Of a stretch of DNA of 64,000 nt, positions 15,280 to 23,587 are shown in pieces. The position numbers and the translations under genes were made by a program. Source of the stretch: Clostridiales bacterium (GTDB lineage: Bacteria > Bacillota > Clostridia > Christensenellales > CAG-138); the NCBI GenBank assembly GCA_019416935.1, contig DXWI01000008.1, forward strand, positions 1-64,000, written 5' to 3'. Position 1 is the first letter of the stretch, and the number at the start of each line of letters is the position of its first letter. The notes under the pieces were generated by a model. The model did no database searches, was not told where the DNA came from, and saw only the letters and a program-made list of their open reading frames with translations.

Positions 15280-18279
15280 ATGTACTTGGCGGATCTGCAC
15301 ATTCACTCGCACTATTCTCGCGCCACAAGCCAGACCTGTGATGCGCCGCATCTGGACCTTTGGGCGCGCAACAAGGGTCTTGGCCTGATCGGCACGGGCG
15401 ATTTTACCCATCCGGCATGGCGGCAGTCGCTGCGCGAGTCGCTCGTGCCGGCCGAAGAGGGGCTCTATACCCTCCGGGACGATCTGCGCTTGCCGGCGGA
15501 CGCCTGCGGCGCTACGGAACCGGCCCGCTTCGTTGTCAGCGGTGAAATCAGCTCGATCTATAAGAGAAACGGCAAAACGCGCAAGGTGCACAATGTGATC
15601 CTGCTGCCAAGTCTCGACGCTGCGGATGCGCTTGCGCGCAGGCTGGAGCTGATCGGGAACATCCATTCGGATGGGCGTCCCATTCTCGGACTGGACAGCC
15701 GCGATCTGCTGGAGATCACGCTGGAGGCCTGCCCGGAGGCCATCTTCATTCCGGCGCATATCTGGACGCCGCACTTCTCCCTCTTTGGCGCGTTTTCCGG
15801 ATTCGATACCATCGAAGAATGCTTTGCGGATCTGACGGGCGAGATTCATGCGCTGGAAACCGGCCTTTCCTCCGACCCGCCGATGAACTGGCGCATCAGC
15901 GCGCTCGACCGTTTCACCCTCGTCTCCAATTCCGACGCGCACTCGCCGTCAAAGCTCGGTCGCGAGGCCAACCGCATCGACGGACCGCTCGGCTATCGTG
16001 CGCTCAAGCGCACCATTGAAACTGGCGAGGGCTTTTGCGGTACGCTGGAATTCTTTCCGGAGGAGGGAAAATATCACCTGGACGGGCACCGCAGCTGCGG
16101 CGTGCGGCTGAACCCGGAGGAGGCCGAACAGCTCGGCGGGCGCTGCCCCGTTTGCGGCAAGCGGCTGACCATCGGCGTGCAGCACCGCGCGTGGGCGCTC
16201 TCCGACCGGCCGGAAAACTACCGGTCGATCCATGCAAAGCCCTTTGAAAGCCTCGTGCCGCTCGCCGAAATCATCGCCGCCTCCACCGGCGTATCCGCGG
16301 CAAGCAAGTCCGTGCAGCAGCAGTATCTCAGACTGCTCGCCGAGCTGGGGCCGGAATTTTCGATCCTGCGGGAACTGCCGCCGGAGGACGTCGAGCGGGT
16401 GGCCGGGCCCTGCGTGGCCGAGGGTATCCGCCGTCTCCGGCGGGGACAGGTGCTGCGCGCCGGCGGTTTCGACGGTGAGTACGGCACGATCGAGCTGTTT
16501 ACCGAAGCGGAGCGCGCTGCGCTCACGGGTCAGCTCGCGCTCTTCGGCGTTGGCGGAAGGCGGAAGAAGCAGGCGCGCGCCGCGCTGCCCGTGCGGGGGG
16601 CGGTGCAATCTGCCCCGCTCCCGCCGCAGACGCAGCAGGGAGCTTCCGGCGTCAATGCCGCGCAGCAGCAGGCCATCACCGCGCCGGACGCCGCCATTCA
16701 GGTCATCGCCGGGCCGGGAACGGGAAAAACCCATACGTTGGTCCAGCGCATTCAGCATCTGATCGGCTGCGGCGCAGCCCCCGCTTCCATTACGGCGGTA
16801 ACGTTCACCAATCAGGCCGCAGCCGAGATGCGGGAGCGGCTTTCCGCACTGCTCGGGCCCGAAACGGCGGGACTGCTCACCATCGGCACCTTCCACGCCA
16901 TCTGTCTGCGTCTGCTCGATCCAAAGCCGCTGTTCGGCGAGGACGAAGCGCGCGCGCTGCTCGGCGAGCTCATACAGGATGGCAATGTACGGGACGTACA
17001 GCGCGCCATCTCCCGCGTTAAGAGCGGCGTCTGCTGCGAGGCGGCCGGCGTATCGCCCGCGCTCTTGACGGCCTATCAGGCGGCGCTGTCCGAGCGCAAT
17101 GCGCGCGATCTCGACGACCTGCTGCTCGACGCCCTTTCGGTCGACGCCGGCTTTCTCCATCTGCTCGTGGATGAATTTCAGGACATCAATGCCGTTCAGC
17201 GAAAGCTTGTACAAAAGTGGAGCGCGACCGGACTGGCCGGCGGCGGCAGCCTGTTCGTGATCGGGGATGCGGATCAGTCCATCTACGGCTTCCGCGGAGC
17301 AAGCGCGCGCTGCTTCGACGAATGGAAGCAGGCGGTTCCGTCGCTCGTTACGATCCGGCTTGAGCAGAACTATCGCAGCACGCCGGAGGTGATCGCCGCC
17401 GCGATGAGCATCATCGGTCATAACGGCGGCGAACCGCGCCGGTTGACGCCCATGCGCCCGTCCGGCGACCGCGTCCGGCTCGTACAAGCGCCCGATCCCC
17501 AGCGAGAGGGCATCTGGATTGCAAAGGAGATCGCGCGGCTGACCGGCGGCATGGACATGCTCGAAGCGAAGGACGACGAGCGGCCGCTCCGTCCGTTCTC
17601 CGACATCGCGGTGCTCTGCCGCACCAGAAAGCAGCTATTGAAGATCGAGGAGTGTCTGCGGCATGACAGCATTCCCTGCATCGTTTCCGGCCGCGACGAC
17701 GCGCTTGCCGACGATTCCGTCCGGCGTGCCATACGGTTGTTTCGGTCGCTCCTCGCCGATGCACCCTGCCCGGAAGCGCCATGCGCCGATGCGGCGCTGT
17801 TCCGGCCGCTAATTTCATCCGAACCGCCTCGCCTGCTGTTTGAGCGCTATGCCGCGCTGCACGGGCGGAGTGATGCGCTGGAGCGGGTGATGGCCATGGC
17901 CGTGTTTCACAGCAGCATGGCGGATTTTCTCCGTATGCTCACGCTCGGGGAGGAAGCCGACCTGCGCCGCGCCGACGGACAGGCATATGCCTCCGGCGCG
18001 GTTCGCCTGATGACGCTGCACGGCAGCAAGGGCCTTGAGTTCCCGGTCGTTTTCCTTGCAGGGCTGACGGAGGGGCAGCTGCCGCTTACGCGCGCCGACC
18101 ATTCGGCGGATGTGGAGGAGGAGCGCCGGCTCCTGTTCGTCGGCAGCACACGCGCGCGGGATACACTCATCCTGACCAGCGGCGGCAGGCCCTCCCCGTT
18201 CCTTTCGGAACTGCCGGCGTCCGTCCGCACCGAGCGCGTCTGCGAGCTGCCCGAAAGCCGCCAGTTAAAGCTGTTTTGA
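15280..18279 (+). CDS. Endonuclease Q-UvrD/Rep helicase fusion
   Basis: A 999-residue two-domain DNA repair protein. Residues 1-415 are a PHP-family Endonuclease Q module: DLHIHSHYS, VVSGEISSIYK, IPAHIWTPHFSLFG, SNSDAHSP (metal ligands) and a zinc motif CPVCGKRL near residue 288. EndoQ nicks 5' of deaminated bases (uracil, hypoxanthine, xanthine). After a linker (about 415-460) comes an SF1A helicase: Walker A GPGTGKT (about 478), TFTNQAAAEM, Walker B DEFQD (about 630), GDADQSIYGFRGA (about 662), QNYRST (about 696) and TLHGSKGLEF (about 911). ATG 15280 follows GGAGG; an ATG at 15253 has no ribosome binding site. Such fusions are known in some bacteria. Confidence 0.9.
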   Translation: MYLADLHIHSHYSRATSQTCDAPHLDLWARNKGLGLIGTGDFTHPAWRQSLRESLVPAEEGLYTLRDDLRLPADACGATEPARFVVSGEISSIYKRNGKTRKVHNVILLPSLDAADALARRLELIGNIHSDGRPILGLDSRDLLEITLEACPEAIFIPAHIWTPHFSLFGAFSGFDTIEECFADLTGEIHALETGLSSDPPMNWRISALDRFTLVSNSDAHSPSKLGREANRIDGPLGYRALKRTIETGEGFCGTLEFFPEEGKYHLDGHRSCGVRLNPEEAEQLGGRCPVCGKRLTIGVQHRAWALSDRPENYRSIHAKPFESLVPLAEIIAASTGVSAASKSVQQQYLRLLAELGPEFSILRELPPEDVERVAGPCVAEGIRRLRRGQVLRAGGFDGEYGTIELFTEAERAALTGQLALFGVGGRRKKQARAALPVRGAVQSAPLPPQTQQGASGVNAAQQQAITAPDAAIQVIAGPGTGKTHTLVQRIQHLIGCGAAPASITAVTFTNQAAAEMRERLSALLGPETAGLLTIGTFHAICLRLLDPKPLFGEDEARALLGELIQDGNVRDVQRAISRVKSGVCCEAAGVSPALLTAYQAALSERNARDLDDLLLDALSVDAGFLHLLVDEFQDINAVQRKLVQKWSATGLAGGGSLFVIGDADQSIYGFRGASARCFDEWKQAVPSLVTIRLEQNYRSTPEVIAAAMSIIGHNGGEPRRLTPMRPSGDRVRLVQAPDPQREGIWIAKEIARLTGGMDMLEAKDDERPLRPFSDIAVLCRTRKQLLKIEECLRHDSIPCIVSGRDDALADDSVRRAIRLFRSLLADAPCPEAPCADAALFRPLISSEPPRLLFERYAALHGRSDALERVMAMAVFHSSMADFLRMLTLGEEADLRRADGQAYASGAVRLMTLHGSKGLEFPVVFLAGLTEGQLPLTRADHSADVEEERRLLFVGSTRARDTLILTSGGRPSPFLSELPASVRTERVCELPESRQLKLF

Positions 18280-18305
18280 CCCCGCGTACAACGTGCATTT
18301 TCATC

Positions 18306-18345
18306 AAAATCCCCCCTGCCGGATCTGTTCCGGCAGGGGGATTTT
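18306..18345. terminator. Bidirectional terminator
   Basis: AAAATCCCCC-CTGCCGG pairs with CCGGCAGGGGGATTTT around a short loop, serving the convergent helicase (plus) and ABC transporter (minus) genes. Confidence 0.9.
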
Positions 18346-18397
18346 CAAAGCGCGATCCTTTCTTGTCCGCCACACTCCGATGCGGCGGCTTTGCCGA

Positions 18398-20008
18398 TCA
18401 GACAGCGGGCTTGAGCCGAAGCACCTGTGAAAACGCGCCGAGCTTGCCCTCACTGAACCGGTGCGAGACGACCAGCAGGGTTTTGTTCCGGATGGACAGG
18501 AGCAGATCCTCGATCCGGCCCGCCGTCTCATCGTCCAGATTTGCGAGCGGTTCATCGAGAATCAGCACCTCCGTATCGCGCAGCAGCGCACGGGCGAGGC
18601 AAATGCGTTTCTTTTCGCCGCCGGAGAGGTTCGCGCCACTCTCCGCAATCATGCCGTCGAGCGCTTCGGTACTGGCAAACCGCTCGAGCGCCAGCGCGCG
18701 CAACAGCAGCACCAGCCTGTCGTCGGCTATATCCCGATACATAGTCAGATTATTGCGCAGCGTATCATGGAACAGCACGGCTTCCTGCCGGACGACGGTG
18801 ATGCGGTCATAGGGATTCCCAGCCCGGTCGACCGGCGTTCCGTCGATCAGGATGCTGCCGTCCTGCACATCATAATACCGCAACAGCAGATTGACCGCCG
18901 TGGTTTTCCCACAGCCGCTCGGGCCCTTGAGCAGATACCGCTTTCCCTTCTCCATGGTCAGATTGAAGTTCCGCAAAACGGGCGTTCTGCCATCATAGGA
19001 GAATGAGACGCTGCAAAACCGGATATCCCGCTCGAACGCTGCGCTGCTCGCGCATGGTCCGGCGGGCATGGCCGCGCATGTCTCCGGCTGCAAAAAGCGC
19101 TCCATCGCTTCGCACGCGGGCCGGACCGCCGTCAACTGCCGGATGATCTCCGCAAGCGAGATCAGCGGATAGGACAGCTGATCGATCATCCCGATGGCGA
19201 CAAAGAAATCGCCCGCGGAAAAATCGCCGGTCAGGACAAGCCATGCCGATACGGCCAGCACTACAAAATACGACAGATACGAGATCAGCGTCGTCAGCAG
19301 CTGCGCCAGCGCACCAAGTCGGGTATCTGTCAGCAGCTTTTCCATGGCCGCGTCGTTCACCGGTTCAAACCGCTCCATGATTTTGCGCTCGATGGAGAAG
19401 TTTTTGATGATCTCAAATCCCGCGAGATTGTCGTTCAGCCGTGCGATGCTCTCCTCCACCGCCTTGAGATAGTCCGTCTGCGCGCGCTGCAGCCGGCTTT
19501 CGATCAGCCTTGGGATATACAGCGGCGTTGTCAGCAGGACGATCGTGATGACCGCAATCCCGGGATTGAGCAGAAACAGCGCTGCGCTCACAAGGACGCA
19601 CTTGAACAGAATCTCCCAAAACAAGGGCAGCATGGAGAAGCGCCGCGCCTTGATCGCGTCCGCTTCGCTGGTGTATTTTGCGATATACTCCCCCTGCGGA
19701 CGGGCTTTGTAAGCAGCGTAATCGCTTTGGAGAATGCGCCAGAATATATCCCGCTTCAGTTCCTTTGTGCAGCCGGTCACAAACCGTGTGCCGCACCGCC
19801 GGTAGCAATAATAGAACAGGATTTCACCGAGGATTCCCGCGATCAGCAGTAGCGCGTACCGAACCGCTCCCTGCGCGTCTGCCGCGACCGCGCTGTCGAG
19901 AACATCGCCCTTAAAGAACTGTAAAACGACCGCAAAGGCCGTGCTGATGAGTATACAAACCAACGCCCCCGCAAAACTTGCGCGGTTTTTTCTCTGATAT
20001 GCTTTCAT
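18398..20008 (-). CDS. ABC exporter, fused membrane and ATPase domains
   Basis: A 536-residue half-transporter of the multidrug/bacteriocin exporter type. Residues 1-290 contain six membrane segments; the ATPase follows with Walker A GPSGCGKTT, signature LSGGEKKRICLAR, Walker B VLILDEPLANLDD and the switch histidine in VVSHR. A second half-transporter is not encoded nearby, so it probably works as a homodimer. The start is the ATG with AGGAGGTT upstream. It has a consensus promoter at 20190-20218 and a long (about 175-base) leader with a 10-bp palindrome. Substrate unknown. Confidence 0.88.
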   Translation of the reverse strand: MKAYQRKNRASFAGALVCILISTAFAVVLQFFKGDVLDSAVAADAQGAVRYALLLIAGILGEILFYYCYRRCGTRFVTGCTKELKRDIFWRILQSDYAAYKARPQGEYIAKYTSEADAIKARRFSMLPLFWEILFKCVLVSAALFLLNPGIAVITIVLLTTPLYIPRLIESRLQRAQTDYLKAVEESIARLNDNLAGFEIIKNFSIERKIMERFEPVNDAAMEKLLTDTRLGALAQLLTTLISYLSYFVVLAVSAWLVLTGDFSAGDFFVAIGMIDQLSYPLISLAEIIRQLTAVRPACEAMERFLQPETCAAMPAGPCASSAAFERDIRFCSVSFSYDGRTPVLRNFNLTMEKGKRYLLKGPSGCGKTTAVNLLLRYYDVQDGSILIDGTPVDRAGNPYDRITVVRQEAVLFHDTLRNNLTMYRDIADDRLVLLLRALALERFASTEALDGMIAESGANLSGGEKKRICLARALLRDTEVLILDEPLANLDDETAGRIEDLLLSIRNKTLLVVSHRFSEGKLGAFSQVLRLKPAV

Positions 20009-20030
20009 GTGAACCTCCTATGCTCTGATG

Positions 20031-20065
20031 CGATAGAAGGATTGAAATGGATTTCCCTTCTATCG
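20031..20065. repeat. Palindrome in the ABC transporter leader
   Basis: CGATAGAAGG and CCTTCTATCG form a perfect 10-bp inverted repeat with a 15-base loop, 23 bases upstream of the ABC start codon and downstream of its promoter; a leader hairpin or an operator. Confidence 0.55.
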
Positions 20066-20189
20066 TGTTAGAAGGAAGCTCTGCGTTTCACCATGGATAT
20101 TCCCTCAAATTCGGTCTTATGGATTGCCGCTGCGCCGGTTCAACCCGCGCAGCCGATGCGGCAGCGATTTGTCCTGCCGCTACTGATTT

Positions 20190-20218
20190 ATAATACCATA
20201 CTGATTCTCGTTTTGCAA
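20190..20218 (-). promoter_or_regulatory. Sigma-A promoter of the ABC exporter
   Basis: On the minus strand TTGCAA (20213-20218) and TATTAT (20190-20195) with exact 17-base spacing. Confidence 0.7.
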
Positions 20219-20316
20219 TGAACGGACAAAACGCCGCTTTGTCCCTCGTGCAGACGTGCGGGAATTGGCGGCGGGAGGCGGGGCCGAAGCAGGCAGAACG
20301 GGAGGCGCATTTTTGT

Positions 20317-20348
20317 CCGATTCCGTGCAAAACCGGGGAACCGCTTCC
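20317..20348 (+). repeat. 32-base repeat, copy 1 (left of the nitrilase gene)
   Basis: Starts CCGATTCCGTGC and matches 21468-21499 in 27 of 32 bases in the same orientation. The pair brackets the nitrilase gene; a third weaker resemblance is at about 48497-48533. Confidence 0.6.
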
Positions 20349-20409
20349 TTCCAAGCAAGCAAACCGCCATGCCTGCTGTCATTCGCGCATGCGGGCGGAT
20401 CATCCGTTC

Positions 20410-20438
20410 TTGTTGACGGGAATGACGCATGGTATAAT
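20410..20438 (+). promoter_or_regulatory. Sigma-A promoter of the nitrilase-family gene
   Basis: TTGTTG (20410-20415) and TATAAT (20433-20438), 17-base spacing, 40 bases before the start codon. Confidence 0.7.
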
Positions 20439-20478
20439 GGACCAAAAGTTCAATCGATTGACAGGGGGAGAAGCGGAA

Positions 20479-21357
20479 ATGAAAGCGCTCACCATTGCCT
20501 TTTTACAGATATTGCCCGGAAGTTCAGGGACGGATGCTCTGGAAAGGGGGATGGCTGCCTGCCGAAAGGCAAAGGAGCTCGGCGCAGACATTGCGTTGTT
20601 TCCAGAAATGTGGAGCAACGGCTACCATATTCCAAAGGATATGGAAAAATTGCAGGCCGAAGCCATTCCTGCCGGCGGTACTTTTGTCACGGCATTCGGA
20701 ATGCTTGCTGCCGAATTGGATATGGCCATTGCAGTCACATTTCTGGAAAGCCATGAACCTCTTCCGAGAAATACGGTTGTTCTGTTTGACCGGCACGGCA
20801 AGAGGGTTTTGACCTATGCCAAGGTTCATACCTGCGATTTCGGAGAAGAATGCAGGCTGACGGCAGGCGAAGAGTTCTTCGTTGCGGAACTGGATACGGC
20901 GTGCGGCCCGGTGAGAGTTGGCGCAATGATTTGTTATGACAGGGAATTTCCGGAAAGCGCCCGGATTCTGATGCTGAAGGGTGCGGAGATCGTCCTCGTG
21001 CCAAACGCCTGTCCCATGGAGATCAACCGGCTTTCACAGTTGCGCGGCAGGGCGTATGAAAATATGTTTGGTATCGCAACCTGCAACTATCCCGACGGGC
21101 AGCCGGATTGCAACGGCCATTCAACCGCATTTGACGGCGTTGCGTATTTGCCGGACATGCCGGGATCGAGAGATACCTGTATCTTGGAAACCGGCAGCGA
21201 GGAAGGCGTCTATACCGCCGCATTTGATCTGGATATGCTGCGGGAATACCGCAAAGATGAGGTCCACGGCAACGCATACCGGCATCCGCAGAAGTACCAT
21301 ATTTTGGTGGAGGAACAGGTTCTTGAGCCATTTATCCGCGCCGATTATCGAAAATAG
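20479..21357 (+). CDS. Carbon-nitrogen hydrolase (nitrilase superfamily)
   Basis: A 292-residue cytosolic C-N hydrolase. The catalytic triad is visible: Glu43 in LFPEMW, Lys115 in TYAKVHTC and Cys152 in MICYDREFPE. The family cleaves amides or carbamoyl groups (beta-ureidopropionase, N-carbamoylputrescine amidase, omega-amidase and others); the substrate cannot be told, though a beta-ureidopropionase-like role would complement nucleobase catabolism nearby. ATG 20479 follows AGGGGGAG; it ends with TAG. Monocistronic with its own promoter and flanked by two copies of a 32-base repeat. Confidence 0.87.
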   Translation: MKALTIAFLQILPGSSGTDALERGMAACRKAKELGADIALFPEMWSNGYHIPKDMEKLQAEAIPAGGTFVTAFGMLAAELDMAIAVTFLESHEPLPRNTVVLFDRHGKRVLTYAKVHTCDFGEECRLTAGEEFFVAELDTACGPVRVGAMICYDREFPESARILMLKGAEIVLVPNACPMEINRLSQLRGRAYENMFGIATCNYPDGQPDCNGHSTAFDGVAYLPDMPGSRDTCILETGSEEGVYTAAFDLDMLREYRKDEVHGNAYRHPQKYHILVEEQVLEPFIRADYRK

Positions 21358-21467
21358 CCCCTATTCCGCCCGCCGCTATGCACCGCTTCGGTCTTAACCT
21401 GCAAACCGTTGAAAGCGCTTTGGCCAGAAGCGCCCCATCCGAACGTCAGTGCTGTCACGGCTGCCGC

Positions 21468-21499
21468 CCGATTCCGTGCGAAACCGGAGAGCCTCTTGC
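21468..21499 (+). repeat. 32-base repeat, copy 2 (right of the nitrilase gene)
   Basis: Direct repeat of 20317-20348 (27/32 identical), lying between the nitrilase stop and the convergent DUF1697 gene. Confidence 0.6.
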
Positions 21500-21541
21500 A
21501 GCCCGTCCCGCCATGCGCCCGGCTATCGGCTTTCTTCCCGG

Positions 21542-22096
21542 TTACCGGGCTGCAATCGCCAATAGCTTTCGCATGGTATTGGCGGTTCTGATCGTAACCT
21601 TGTCATTGATGCTCGAACCGGCGGTTTTTATCCAGTTTGTTTTTGCATAATCCTTTCGGACAAATGACCAAAAGATCGCGTTTTTACAGATGCTTATTCT
21701 TTCCATTCCCGGCTTTGGTTCCCCAATTTCCCCGTATATTTCCTCAAATGTGGCCGGCGGAATGATAAAAATGATGCTATCGTAAATATCTTTCCGATCG
21801 TTCCCCCACCATTTTGGCGCTTGCCGCAGGATCTCCTCGAGTTCCGCCGGCTCGATGATGGCCACCGGAATGTCAAGACCGAACCGACCCTTTATCATAG
21901 CCATGACGGAGGCCATGACCCTCGATTGATCCTGAATTTCCGTTGAGAAAACCACATTTCCACTGTTTAGGCAGGTAATCACGTCGCGGCAGTTCCATTC
22001 TTCAAACCCCTTCTTGAGATCCGCCATTGAAATTTTATTCTTGCCGCCGACATTGACGCCCCGCAATAAGGCAATATATTTTGTCATCTCCTGCAC
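21542..22096 (-). CDS. DUF1697 family protein
   Basis: A 184-residue soluble protein starting KYIALLRGVNVGGKNKISM, the conserved opening of DUF1697, followed by the LNSGNVVF block. The function of this family is unknown. Start is either GTG 22096 (GAGAGGG just upstream) or ATG 22087, which has AGGAG immediately adjacent; the conserved block begins at the latter. It lies 19 bases downstream of the alcohol dehydrogenase gene on the same strand and may be co-transcribed. Confidence 0.85.
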   Translation of the reverse strand: MQEMTKYIALLRGVNVGGKNKISMADLKKGFEEWNCRDVITCLNSGNVVFSTEIQDQSRVMASVMAMIKGRFGLDIPVAIIEPAELEEILRQAPKWWGNDRKDIYDSIIFIIPPATFEEIYGEIGEPKPGMERISICKNAIFWSFVRKDYAKTNWIKTAGSSINDKVTIRTANTMRKLLAIAAR

Positions 22097-22115
22097 GCCC
22101 TCTCAAAGCTCTGCG

Positions 22116-23336
22116 TTACCGTTCGCTGCGCCGTCCGGCCCGCTCGATCACCGCACGGCAGCGTTCTGTGCCGTAGAGCACCGGCACCGGGTAGACCGGA
22201 TTGGCCTCCGCGAGCGCCCAGCGCACCATTTGCGGTATATCCGCCTCCCGAATACAGTCCAGCGCATCCGGGATTCCCATCCGTGCGTTCAGGTCACGGA
22301 TGGCGGTGATCAGCGCCGCCGCACGCGCCGCATACTCCTTCAGATCGCAGCCGACGCCGGCAATCGCCGCGAGGCGCGCCAGCTTCTTATGGACGGCCGC
22401 GCCGTAATCCTCCAGAACAACCGGCAGCAGAACGGCGTTTGCCATTCCGTGCGGAACGCCGTACAGGCCGCCGATCGTATGCGCAATGGCATGCACATAG
22501 CCGACGCCCGCGCGCGTGAACGCAAAGCCGGCAAGATACGCAGCCTCCAGCATGTTGGCGCGCGCCGCAAGATCATCCCCGTTCCGATAGGCATGCAGCA
22601 GATTTTGAAAGATCAGCCGCACCGCCTCCTCCGCGCAGTGCAGGGAAGTCTTCGTGTTGTACGTCCAGCACAGATATGCCTCCACCGCATGCGTGAGCGC
22701 ATCCATGCCCGTCATGGCCGTGACCTCCGGCGGCACGCCGGTGCACAGCGAGGGGTCGAGCACGGCATACCGCGGAATCAGGCAGAGATCCATGATCGCA
22801 GCCTTGTGGTGCGTGGTATCATCCGTAATGACCGCGGCAATGGTCGTCTCGGAACCGGTGCCCGCCGTTGTCGGCACGGCGATGAGCGGCGGCGTTTTGC
22901 GCCGCACCTTCAAAAGCCCGGTCAAAGCCAGAACACTCTTTTGCGGCCGGGCAAGACGCGCGGCCATCGCCTTGGCTGCATCCATTGGAGAACCGCCGCC
23001 CACGGCCACAATTCCATCGCAGCCCTCGGCATAATAGAGCGATACCAGCGCTTCGACGACCGAAACGGTCGGATCCGAACGCACGTCGCTGTAAACGGCA
23101 TAGGGCATGGAGATCTCGTCGAGCGATCGGCAGAGCGACCGCGCAATGCCCGTGCGCACAAAGCTCGGGCTGCCCACGAGCAGCGGTTTCGTGACGTGCA
23201 GGCTTTGGAGCAGCGCCGGAACCCGGCTCAGCGCGTCCACACCCTCCACACGCTCAGCCCGGCGCCACGGCAGACACCGCGCTCCGATGTTGAAGCAGAA
23301 CTGGAATGCCCTGACATATGCCCGATACCCCTCCAT
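22116..23336 (-). CDS. Iron-containing alcohol dehydrogenase
   Basis: A 406-residue group III NAD(P)-dependent dehydrogenase. Visible: nucleotide-binding GGGSPMDAAK, TTAGTGSE, the metal-ligand region MTGMDALTHAVEAYL and the histidines in HAIAHTIGGLYGVPHG. The family reduces aldehydes or oxidises alcohols in fermentation. ATG 23336 is preceded by AAGGAGAGG. The substrate is not evident. Confidence 0.9.
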   Translation of the reverse strand: MEGYRAYVRAFQFCFNIGARCLPWRRAERVEGVDALSRVPALLQSLHVTKPLLVGSPSFVRTGIARSLCRSLDEISMPYAVYSDVRSDPTVSVVEALVSLYYAEGCDGIVAVGGGSPMDAAKAMAARLARPQKSVLALTGLLKVRRKTPPLIAVPTTAGTGSETTIAAVITDDTTHHKAAIMDLCLIPRYAVLDPSLCTGVPPEVTAMTGMDALTHAVEAYLCWTYNTKTSLHCAEEAVRLIFQNLLHAYRNGDDLAARANMLEAAYLAGFAFTRAGVGYVHAIAHTIGGLYGVPHGMANAVLLPVVLEDYGAAVHKKLARLAAIAGVGCDLKEYAARAAALITAIRDLNARMGIPDALDCIREADIPQMVRWALAEANPVYPVPVLYGTERCRAVIERAGRRSER

Positions 23337-23422
23337 GTTACCCGTCCTCTCCTTTTCATCTGTTCAGCCTGACACGATGATACCAGAAAACCCGGTGTGC
23401 CACAAGGACACGCCGGGCCAGA

Positions 23423-23531
23423 CCGTCAACAAACCCTGTTTTTGGCGGGGCTTCTGCTGCGCAGAGCACTACACAGGTCGCTGCTTTTGACAGATTTTAT
23501 GGTTTTCCTGTGCGATTTTCGTGCGCGCAAG
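23423..23531 (+). repeat. Dispersed structured repeat, copy A (short form)
   Basis: Begins CCGTCAAC and contains GGTCGCTGCTTTTGAC, TTTTATGGTT and TTTTCGTGCGCG, nearly identical to 55198-55360, but lacks about 50 central bases including the 5' arm of the main hairpin. Located between the alcohol dehydrogenase and the metal ATPase gene. Confidence 0.75.
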
Positions 23532-23587
23532 CAGCACGGGAAAGGGGCTCTGACGGACGCATTTCTATCGCCGGCGTTCAAGACATG

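Larger units (their letters stand above)
20009..20478. other. 470-base intergenic region with divergent promoters
   Basis: No gene supported. It holds a 10-bp palindrome (20031-20065), the minus-strand ABC promoter (20190-20218), one copy of a 32-base repeat (20317-20348) and the plus-strand nitrilase promoter (20410-20438). The ABC leader between promoter and start is about 175 bases and GC-rich with potential stems but no riboswitch I recognise. Confidence 0.6.

Noticed and set aside
15949..17487. 512-codon minus-strand open frame
   Set aside because: Antisense to the EndoQ-UvrD gene, whose motifs span the region.
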